NCBI GenBank assembly: GCA_002049825.1
Contig: MVCZ01000033.1
Coordinates: forward strand, 1 to 11,903
Reading direction: 5' to 3'
Length of the DNA: 11,903 bases
Source of the DNA: Candidatus Zhuqueibacterota bacterium 4484_188
GTDB taxonomy: Bacteria; Calditrichota; Calditrichia; RBG-13-44-9
Shown here: one piece after another, positions 6,324 through 11,903 of the stretch
Position numbering within the stretch: position 1 is the first letter of the stretch
How the letters are laid out: each line of letters opens with the position of its first letter
Notes under the pieces: generated by a model
Told to the model about the DNA's origin: nothing
The model's input: only the letters and a program-made list of their open reading frames with translations
Databases searched by the model: none
Position numbers and translations under genes: made by a program

Positions 6324-6600
6324 ATTGGTAACAAATAGCCGGAAACCGGAGAGAGCGAAAATTCCCATTCTCAAATTTCAATTATTCTTAAATTTTATAT
6401 TGGTTTCGGTTTACCGTGAGATTCGAAATGAGCTTGCCTAATCACTGGCGAGAAAATAGGCTTTTCTGAGTCGGTACGTCCCGAAGGGAGAATGGAATAC
6501 TTTTATTCCTAAAACCCCATTCTATTTTACCCAGTTGTTAAGTTTAACAAAATCGCTTCGATAATGATCATTTGTAGGACGGGAAAAAACGATAATTTAT
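6324..6600 (+). other. Gene-free leader region with clustered short hairpins
   Basis: No convincing reading frame is present between the terminator and the hybrid kinase. Several short inverted repeats lie in a row: CTTGCC/GGCGAG (6433-6438 with 6447-6452), AGAAAA/TTTTCT (6451-6456 with 6462-6467), TCCC/GGGA with a GAA loop (6479-6489), and GGAATA/TATTCC with a CTTT loop (6494-6509), which can be extended by AGAAT with ATTCT beyond a bulge. The first two share bases and are alternatives. I recognise no known riboswitch consensus. This could be a structured 5' leader, a small RNA, or chance. Confidence 0.3.
6535..6565 (+). promoter_or_regulatory. Palindrome overlapping possible promoter of hybrid kinase
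   Basis: TTGTTAAGTTTAACAA (6535-6550) is a perfect 7-2-7 inverted repeat, a plausible operator. Its left end TTGTTA could serve as a -35 element, with GATAAT (6560-6565) as a -10 at a slightly long spacing of 19 bases. Transcription would start about 45 bases before ATG 6618. A bound repressor here would block the promoter. This is seen as pattern only. Confidence 0.35.
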
Positions 6601-6617
6601 AAGGTGAGTCGCTTAAC

Positions 6618-9600
6618 ATGGCTGTTAGCTCTACGATCATGGATGAAGCCGATACCCGGATAAAGCCTGAAACATTTCGCCAGAAACTTTTTGACAACTG
6701 GTTTAAGGATATTCAGGAAATACTCGAAATTGTTCAGTACCAGGGTCAGCTTAACCGGCAGATTCTTTTCCAATTTTACCAATCACTAATTGATTCGATC
6801 GAAGGAAAAGATTCCTACCAGCATTTTCAATTACTCGATCAACTGATACAGCAGTTCCGTGAGCAAAACATTTCCGAGCAAAATGTTTTGCTGATGTTAA
6901 CCGGGCTGCGTGACCGGCTGGTCGATCTGGCAATAAACCCGGCTGATTCGGGAACAATGGTTGAAGTTCAAATGAAAGACATGCTCAACCGCTTCGACGA
7001 CGTTACCACCTTTGTCAGGCAAAGTTTTTCGCTTCAGGCACAATTGGAAGAAGCCGAAGCCGGTTTTTCTTTCTCCGAAGCACTGCATCAAATCCCGGTC
7101 GGTTTATTTTATACTACAGGTCCCCGCTTCCAATCTAAAACACTAGTGAACGCGTATTTTGCCAGAAATTTTCCGGTTCCTCCCCAGAAAATTCTCACCG
7201 GGAACGACTGGAAAACATTGCTTCAGCCGGATGAGTTTAGAAAACTGAATAAAATTTTCCGATCGGTTTATGAAAAGAAACAGTCGCAATATGAACTGAA
7301 TTACCAGATTCGAAACAGGGAAGACAAATGGATTCGCATTCTGGAAACCGGACATATTGAGTATAATATTAACGGAGACCCTACCCGCATTAGCGGGATA
7401 ATCTCCTCCGTTAAAGCGCCGCCGGAAAAAACAAACAAGAATGATTTACCGGAAAATTCGGTTTCCGCTGCGATCGAGTTTCTCCCGCAGCCGGTTGTGA
7501 GCACCGATCAGTCCGGTCGGATTGTTCAGGCGAATTCCGAATTTCAAAAATTGCTCAACATAGAAAAGCGCGCATTTCTCAAAACCGGCTTGTGGCAATA
7601 TGTACTGGGCAGCCGGAAAAAACAATTTGAGAATTTTTCACAACTGCTTAAGTCGGCGGAAGAGAATATTTATTTGGACAATGGCAAAGCAGAGATAAAA
7701 CCGATGCGATTGTGTGTTCGGAAATTGCCCAAAGAAAATCATCCTGAGCGGTATCTGGTCATTTTCCAGGAACTGACCTCGCCTGCACTTTCAGAAAAGA
7801 TGCAAACCGAATTTGAAAACCGGGTCAAACTACTGGTTGAAATTCAGAAAAAAATGATGTCGAACGAGGATAATAATCAGATTAGCCAAAAGATTCTCGA
7901 TTTTGCCCTGAACCTTGTACCCACCGCCAGCGCCGGTAGTTTTATCAGAATCGAAAAAGAGGGAATGCGCTTTGCGGCGGTGCGCGGTTATGAAATTGAA
8001 AAATTAAAACAGATTCTGTTATTCAAAGGATATCCGCAAAAGTACATAAAGCAGAGCCGCCAGTTACAAATGCTTGCCGGGCAATCCTTCATTCAGGAAA
8101 TTCCGGCAATCAAGAAAGAAGCAAAGAAATTGCTGAGTGCCGAAGCATATAAATGCCTCGCCGAATACGGTCGACTGGAGGAAATTAAAAGCACGCTAAG
8201 CGGGATATTGTTTTTACATAAAAAACCATTTGCCCTCATCAACCTGGATAATTTTGAAGAAAATACACCATTCAGCGACCAGGACCGCTACTTTTTTGAT
8301 CTGTATCTCCAACAAATTTCAGTCCTCCTGGAAAAACTGCAGTTAATCCGAAAAATCAAAGAATCGGAGAAAAATTATAAAACCTTATTTGACAGTCTGC
8401 CGCTGGGCGGGTTTATTTTCCAGGACAATCAACTGAAATTGTATAATGAAAAAATCATCCGGATGACTGGTTATCGTGCCGATGAACTGGAGCGGCTTTC
8501 GGTGTGGAACATTATTCATCCCGATTTTCATGAAGCGGTTAAAAAATACACCCGAGTCAGCCTGAAAGCGAAGCTTAAAAATTCAGAACACGAAATAAAA
8601 CTGATCGACAAAGCGGGGAAAGAAATACATTGTCTTGGTTATTTTTCCCACGTTTCTTTTCAGGGAAACGGCGCCATTCTGGGAGTTCTCTCCGATGTTA
8701 CCAAAATAAAGTTGTTGGAGAACCAGCTAGTGCAGTCTCAGAAGTTGGAAACTATTGGCACTTTGACTGCCGGCATTGCGCATGATTTCAACAATATTCT
8801 TGGTGCCATCACACCCAGTGCGGAACTCATTATGATGGAACCCGGTCATGCGGAGACTGGTAAACGGGCTGAAATTATATATAACATGGCGGAGCGTGCC
8901 AGCCACCTCACCCGGCAACTGCTCAGTTTCAGCCGCCCGGATAAATACCAACCCACTTGCTTTGACCTGAACACCCTGATTGAAAACAGTAAAGACCTGT
9001 TTAAGAAATCAATTTCCATCGATATTGATTTGAAGTTCAAGCTGGCAACTGACCTGAAACCGGTTGATGGAGACCCCAATCAAATCGTTCAGGCGCTGAT
9101 TAACCTGATTATTAATGCAAACGACGCCATGAATGGAAAAGGATGGTTGCAAATACAAACCAAAAATGTTAAGATAGATAAGCACTTCCTCAAGATTGAC
9201 CCCGCTTTCCGTCCGGGAGAATATGTTTCGCTCTCCATCCGGGACAACGGACCGGGTATTCCCGAACATATTCGGGAACATATTTTCGATCCCTTTTTCA
9301 CCACCAAGGAGCGTGGGCAGGGAACCGGTCTGGGATTGAGTATTGTGTATGGTATTATAAAAAATCATAATGGGGTCATTTACGTCCAGAGTAAAGAAAA
9401 TGAGGGCACCACATTTCACCTGTTCTTCCCTGCCAGCACTGCTCAACCGGAAATGAGAAAAGTCGAATCCAAAACCGCTCCCGACACCGGCAGCGGAACT
9501 ATTTTAGTGGTTGACGACGAAGAAGGCATCCGTGACGTGTTTGATGTCTTGCTGCAATTGCTGGGCTATAAAGCAGTGGTAGTGGCGGGGGGAAAAGAGG

Positions 9601-9872
9601 CAGTTGAAGTTTTCCGGAAAAGAAAATCAGAAATCGATTTGGTTATATTGGATTATATAATGCCGGAATGGGATGGCTATAAGACCTTCCATGAGCTGAA
9701 AAAAGTGAATCCCGAGGTAAAAATAGTAATTTGCAGCGGTTACTCCGAAAGAAAAGGAATAGATCAGATTATAAAAAGCGGTGTGTCAGGGGTGTTGCCC
9801 AAACCATTCACAGTAAATACCGTGTCGAAAAAGTTAACCGAGGTACTCTCCCAAAACCAGAAAAAAAATTAA
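6618..9872 (+). CDS. Hybrid sensor histidine kinase (PAS-PAS-GAF-PAS-HisKA-HATPase-REC)
   Basis: This 1084-residue protein has no clear membrane segment and is likely cytoplasmic. An all-helical N-terminus (about 1-150) recalls RsbRD-like sensory heads, with low certainty. Then come PAS-like domains at about 155-265 and 284-386, a GAF-like domain at about 405-575, and a third PAS at 591-695 (LFDSLPLGGFIF, MTGYRADEL). The kinase core follows: H-box GTLTAGIAHDFNN with His722, N-box LIINANDAMNG, G1 DNGPGI, F-box DPFFTTK and G2 GTGLGLS. The C-terminal receiver (962-1080) has DD at 966-967, phosphoacceptor Asp1012 in VILDYIMPEWDG and Lys1062. All key residues are present, so intramolecular phosphotransfer is expected; the next partner is not in this window. 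The start is supported by AAGGTGAG (6601-6608), 9 bases before the ATG. It stands alone between two terminators, so it is a separate transcription unit rather than part of the GTPase operon. Confidence 0.92.
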   Translation: MAVSSTIMDEADTRIKPETFRQKLFDNWFKDIQEILEIVQYQGQLNRQILFQFYQSLIDSIEGKDSYQHFQLLDQLIQQFREQNISEQNVLLMLTGLRDRLVDLAINPADSGTMVEVQMKDMLNRFDDVTTFVRQSFSLQAQLEEAEAGFSFSEALHQIPVGLFYTTGPRFQSKTLVNAYFARNFPVPPQKILTGNDWKTLLQPDEFRKLNKIFRSVYEKKQSQYELNYQIRNREDKWIRILETGHIEYNINGDPTRISGIISSVKAPPEKTNKNDLPENSVSAAIEFLPQPVVSTDQSGRIVQANSEFQKLLNIEKRAFLKTGLWQYVLGSRKKQFENFSQLLKSAEENIYLDNGKAEIKPMRLCVRKLPKENHPERYLVIFQELTSPALSEKMQTEFENRVKLLVEIQKKMMSNEDNNQISQKILDFALNLVPTASAGSFIRIEKEGMRFAAVRGYEIEKLKQILLFKGYPQKYIKQSRQLQMLAGQSFIQEIPAIKKEAKKLLSAEAYKCLAEYGRLEEIKSTLSGILFLHKKPFALINLDNFEENTPFSDQDRYFFDLYLQQISVLLEKLQLIRKIKESEKNYKTLFDSLPLGGFIFQDNQLKLYNEKIIRMTGYRADELERLSVWNIIHPDFHEAVKKYTRVSLKAKLKNSEHEIKLIDKAGKEIHCLGYFSHVSFQGNGAILGVLSDVTKIKLLENQLVQSQKLETIGTLTAGIAHDFNNILGAITPSAELIMMEPGHAETGKRAEIIYNMAERASHLTRQLLSFSRPDKYQPTCFDLNTLIENSKDLFKKSISIDIDLKFKLATDLKPVDGDPNQIVQALINLIINANDAMNGKGWLQIQTKNVKIDKHFLKIDPAFRPGEYVSLSIRDNGPGIPEHIREHIFDPFFTTKERGQGTGLGLSIVYGIIKNHNGVIYVQSKENEGTTFHLFFPASTAQPEMRKVESKTAPDTGSGTILVVDDEEGIRDVFDVLLQLLGYKAVVVAGGKEAVEVFRKRKSEIDLVILDYIMPEWDGYKTFHELKKVNPEVKIVICSGYSERKGIDQIIKSGVSGVLPKPFTVNTVSKKLTEVLSQNQKKN

Positions 9873-9925
9873 CCTTCTCATCTGCCTTCTCTCATTATAG
9901 TGCAAAAAATGTAAGAATCTAAAAT

Positions 9926-9961
9926 GATAAAGACCCGATTGCAGTGAACCGGGTCTTTATC
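9926..9961. terminator. Bidirectional terminator between convergent genes
   Basis: GATAAAGACCCG (9926-9937) and CGGGTCTTTATC (9950-9961) form a perfect 12-bp stem with a 12-base loop. The AT-rich base of the stem supplies TTTAT after the GC-rich part on either strand. It lies between the converging hybrid kinase and cytochrome genes, so it probably ends both transcripts. Confidence 0.8.
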
Positions 9962-10012
9962 GCTGTATTCCGGGTTAAATGTGGTTGACCGGTTAATATA
10001 CTTTCCCTTTTT

Positions 10013-10345
10013 TCATTTCTTCCCGCCGAATTTCATGAAATTATCGACATCCGACAGGGTTAAGCAATTCGCCCGGATGACTTCGGGTAACAGTTCCACG
10101 TCTTCTTTTTCCCGGAGCAATCTTTCAATCCATTTAGGATGTTTGCGGATTGCCGCCTTTAGCGACATCTTTAGCGACATTTTTCCGGTTAGCCATGACA
10201 AGTTCATGGGGTATTGCTCGGGATGGAGAATAACGAAGAACAGATGGAAAATAAGAATTGCCAGGGTTGCCAAAATGGCTTCGTAATAGTGAATCAGCTC
10301 AGCGGCTCGTACCGTCCAACTTGGGGCAAAACCAACTTGGGGCAA
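10013..10345 (-). CDS. C-terminal fragment of the membrane cytochrome (out of frame with main part)
   Basis: This 110-residue frame continues the cytochrome b membrane domain of the adjacent gene after a frame break. The nominal TTG start at 10345 lies inside a 16-bp tandem duplication and is unlikely to be real. It reads FAPSWTVRAAELIHYYEA and then a membrane helix (about residues 19-41) with His19 and His34, which fit b-haem ligands, followed by HPEQYPM and SWLTGKMS, typical of the end of this type of cytochrome b domain. The tail is charged and probably cytoplasmic, and includes an in-frame MSLK repeat from a 12-bp duplication. Removing one 16-bp copy joins this fragment exactly to the main frame at APSW, giving about 617 residues from the ATG at 11882 to the stop at 10013. 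Confidence 0.85.
   Translation of the reverse strand: MPQVGFAPSWTVRAAELIHYYEAILATLAILIFHLFFVILHPEQYPMNLSWLTGKMSLKMSLKAAIRKHPKWIERLLREKEDVELLPEVIRANCLTLSDVDNFMKFGGKK
10157..10180. repeat. 12-bp exact tandem duplication
   Basis: CTTTAGCGACAT occurs twice without spacing (10157-10168 and 10169-10180). On the - strand it encodes MSLK twice in the cytochrome tail and keeps the frame. Confidence 0.9.
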
Positions 10346-11903
10346 AACCGGTGACCAGTGTCGGGAACCACAGGATAATACCGGTTACGCCCATCACGAT
10401 ATTACCCCAGACCAGTGACCAATATTCTACTTTTTCGGTATAATCGAATTCCTCGTACTGCGGTTTCCGTTTGCTTAAGCCAAGGTAATATTTCAGTGTT
10501 TGGATAATTTCCGGGATATCCTGCAATTTGATCATAATCTGCTTCAAAAGATGCCTGCCGCGTTTGGTGGCAATAATATAATAAAGATTAAATGTGGACG
10601 TCGCTATTAACACTACTGCTGCTCCCCGATGGATGAGACCGCGCAAAACTTCATTGATTCCCATCCACTCCAAAATTTTAACCCACCAGGCATCCGGGAA
10701 ACGCAGGGCAAAACCGGTGATTACCAGCGTGGTGAAAGAAAGCATCAGGAGCGCATGCTGTAAGACTTCTGCCGGTTTGAAACGTACCACATAAAATTGT
10801 TTTTCATCTTTTCTCTTGTATTTGATATATTTGATAAAGATAATCAGGTTGTGCAGAAACATTGCTCCGATCACGCCACCGATGAGGATTATATAGATAA
10901 GGGTGATATAGTAATTTATCGGGTTCCCTTGGATGAGCATGGCTTCGTGGGTGTAACTGTTGGCAAAGGATTCGGTAACGTTCTTGTGACACTTGCTGCA
11001 GGTTTTCACCAGGTTTGCTTTGTTCACGCTGGAAAATGGATCTTCGGCAGAATGAATATCGTGATAGCCATGACAACTGGCGCAGGTAGCAGAACCTTTT
11101 CTCTTTAACCGTACCGAACGCCCGTGGTAAGAATCCTCGTATGTAGAAACAACCGTCGCTGGCAGCCCGTATTTTTTAATCAATTTTGTGTCGTTGTGGC
11201 AGTTGATGCACGCATCGTGGGCAGCCGAAAAATGGGCTGAATCAGGTGAAAGAATTTTGTGCTCACCGTGGCAATCGGTGCAGGTGGCAGATTCCAATAT
11301 ACCGTGCTGTAATGCTTTGCCGTGAATCGATTCGCTGAAATCCTGCAATTCATCAATGTGGCAGGTGCCGCAGGTTTTGCCAATATTCAGCTTGAAAATA
11401 GTCGATTGCGGATCAATTCGTTTGCGGATACTGTGAGCCGGGTGACAATTATCGCACGTGGGAGCGGCATCGTTCCCGTCCAGAACCATCTTGCCATGCA
11501 CCCCAAGTAAATATTCCGAACGAACGCGCGGTTGTTTCACATTCCCTTCTTTCCCGGTACCCAGGGATTCATGGCAGTCGCCGCAGGTGTTTGGCAAATT
11601 TTGGAAATAGGTGGTTGAGCTCGGATCGTCGGTGGGTAAAATATTATGTGTTCCGTGACAATCTGAGCATTTCGGCGCCAATTTTTCCATGTGAACAAAT
11701 TTTAATCCGTGCATACTCCGGGAATACTCGTTTGCCACATCTTCGTGACAGTTAGCGCAGTTTACCGGCTGCAATGTTTCTTCATGAGGAAAATCTTTCA
11801 CTCCCTCCAGATCCTGGTGGCAATCGATGCAGTTTAAATCTCCATGAATGGATTTCGAGAATTTCTTCAGATCGACAAACATGGAAATTTCCGTGCCCCA
11901 GGA
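10299..11903 (-). CDS. Multihaem c-type/b-type membrane cytochrome, 5' partial, frame-broken
   Basis: This is a respiratory electron-transfer protein, probably passing electrons between the quinone pool and extracytoplasmic partners. The frame is open to the window edge, so the true start and export signal lie outside; the ATG at 11882 is internal. Numbered from that ATG, ten CxxCH haem sites begin at Cys18, 42, 72, 100, 143, 171, 201, 225, 267 and 295, interspersed with SIHG/SMHG/SYHG motifs whose His probably serves as the second haem ligand. Membrane helices follow at about 324-350, 374-395, 414-437 and 487-510, with His in LQHALL and LIHRGAA as likely b-haem ligands. The true sequence ends at APSW (residue 517), after which the frame reads FCPKLDGTSR and stops at 10299. 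The last helix is in the neighbouring frame because of a 16-bp duplication. The design recalls Geobacter CbcL-type fusions of c-haem and b-type domains. As written, the protein lacks its final helix and two His ligands. Confidence 0.88.
   Translation of the reverse strand, partial: SWGTEISMFVDLKKFSKSIHGDLNCIDCHQDLEGVKDFPHEETLQPVNCANCHEDVANEYSRSMHGLKFVHMEKLAPKCSDCHGTHNILPTDDPSSTTYFQNLPNTCGDCHESLGTGKEGNVKQPRVRSEYLLGVHGKMVLDGNDAAPTCDNCHPAHSIRKRIDPQSTIFKLNIGKTCGTCHIDELQDFSESIHGKALQHGILESATCTDCHGEHKILSPDSAHFSAAHDACINCHNDTKLIKKYGLPATVVSTYEDSYHGRSVRLKRKGSATCASCHGYHDIHSAEDPFSSVNKANLVKTCSKCHKNVTESFANSYTHEAMLIQGNPINYYITLIYIILIGGVIGAMFLHNLIIFIKYIKYKRKDEKQFYVVRFKPAEVLQHALLMLSFTTLVITGFALRFPDAWWVKILEWMGINEVLRGLIHRGAAVVLIATSTFNLYYIIATKRGRHLLKQIMIKLQDIPEIIQTLKYYLGLSKRKPQYEEFDYTEKVEYWSLVWGNIVMGVTGIILWFPTLVTGFAPSWFCPKLDGTSR
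10316..10347. repeat. 16-bp exact tandem duplication causing a frameshift
   Basis: CCAACTTGGGGCAAAA occurs twice without spacing (10316-10331 and 10332-10347), and CC follows as if a third copy began. Sixteen is not a multiple of three, and this breaks the cytochrome frame at FAPSW. Deleting one copy restores the expected protein. Confidence 0.95.

Noticed and set aside
6433..6509. Known riboswitch (cyclic di-GMP or similar)
   Set aside because: The conserved core sequences of classes I know are not present; only short generic hairpins are seen.
9009..9446. Minus-strand 145-codon open frame inside the hybrid kinase
   Set aside because: It is fully antisense to the HATPase-coding region, which has all its motifs, and has no recognisable protein features.
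10343..10345. TTG start of a separate 110-residue gene
   Set aside because: The codon lies inside the 16-bp duplication and the protein is the missing last helix of the neighbouring cytochrome.
11880..11882. ATG 11882 as the true start of the cytochrome
   Set aside because: The frame stays open to the window edge (WGTEIS precedes it), there is no signal peptide after this ATG, and an exported multihaem protein needs one. It is an internal Met.
1..11903. CRISPR arrays, tRNA or rRNA genes, insertion sequences
   Set aside because: No spaced direct repeats, RNA-gene signatures, transposase frames or terminal inverted repeats were seen.

Overview
The window reads as a bacterial signalling locus, about 9.9 kb on the + strand, followed by a convergent respiratory cytochrome gene on the - strand. 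Base composition is moderate to slightly AT-rich and genes are tightly packed. I see no RNA genes, CRISPR array, insertion sequence or prophage. The organism cannot be fixed from sequence alone. One promoter has a Bacteroidota-type -7 element (TAnnTTTG), and MglA/roadblock/DUF4388 modules sit beside a multihaem cytochrome. Together these point to an anaerobic or facultative member of the FCB group (for example Calditrichota, KSB1 or Ignavibacteria-like lineages); this is a low-confidence inference.

Region 1 (14-6275) is a probable operon or two-part operon for small-GTPase signalling. In order it holds: a cytoplasmic NtrB-like histidine kinase (broken in its PAS domain), a stand-alone CheY-like receiver, a DUF4388/PATAN + roadblock-like protein, a protein with two DUF4388-like repeats, a small roadblock-like protein, a winged-helix + DUF8082-like protein with its own promoter, a membrane Cache-HAMP sensor with no output domain, an MglB-like roadblock protein, and an MglA/Ras-like GTPase whose 3' end is frameshifted. 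A good intrinsic terminator closes it. The parts list recalls the actinobacterial conservons (sensor, roadblock, winged helix, GTPase) and the Myxococcus MglA/MglB polarity switch, but the combination with a two-component pair and three DUF4388-like repeats differs from both.

Region 2 (6276-6617) is a 342-base gene-free stretch with the operon terminator, several short hairpins, a perfect 16-bp palindrome and a possible promoter. It leads into region 3 (6618-9872), one large hybrid sensor kinase (helical N-terminus, PAS, PAS, GAF, PAS, HisKA, HATPase, receiver). Region 4 (9926-9961) is a perfect 12-bp hairpin, probably a terminator for both converging genes.

Region 5 (10013-11903, - strand) is the 3' part of a gene for a membrane cytochrome: at least ten CxxCH haem sites followed by a b-type cytochrome membrane domain. 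Its frame is broken by an exact 16-bp tandem duplication, and a second, in-frame 12-bp tandem duplication lies nearby.

The most striking non-obvious feature is the run of small indels in conserved genes: a PAS-core deletion with frameshift, an MglA G5-region deletion with frameshift, and two tandem duplications in the cytochrome. These may be real lesions or errors of assembly; the sequence alone cannot say which. The most interesting biology is the GTPase/roadblock/two-component cassette.
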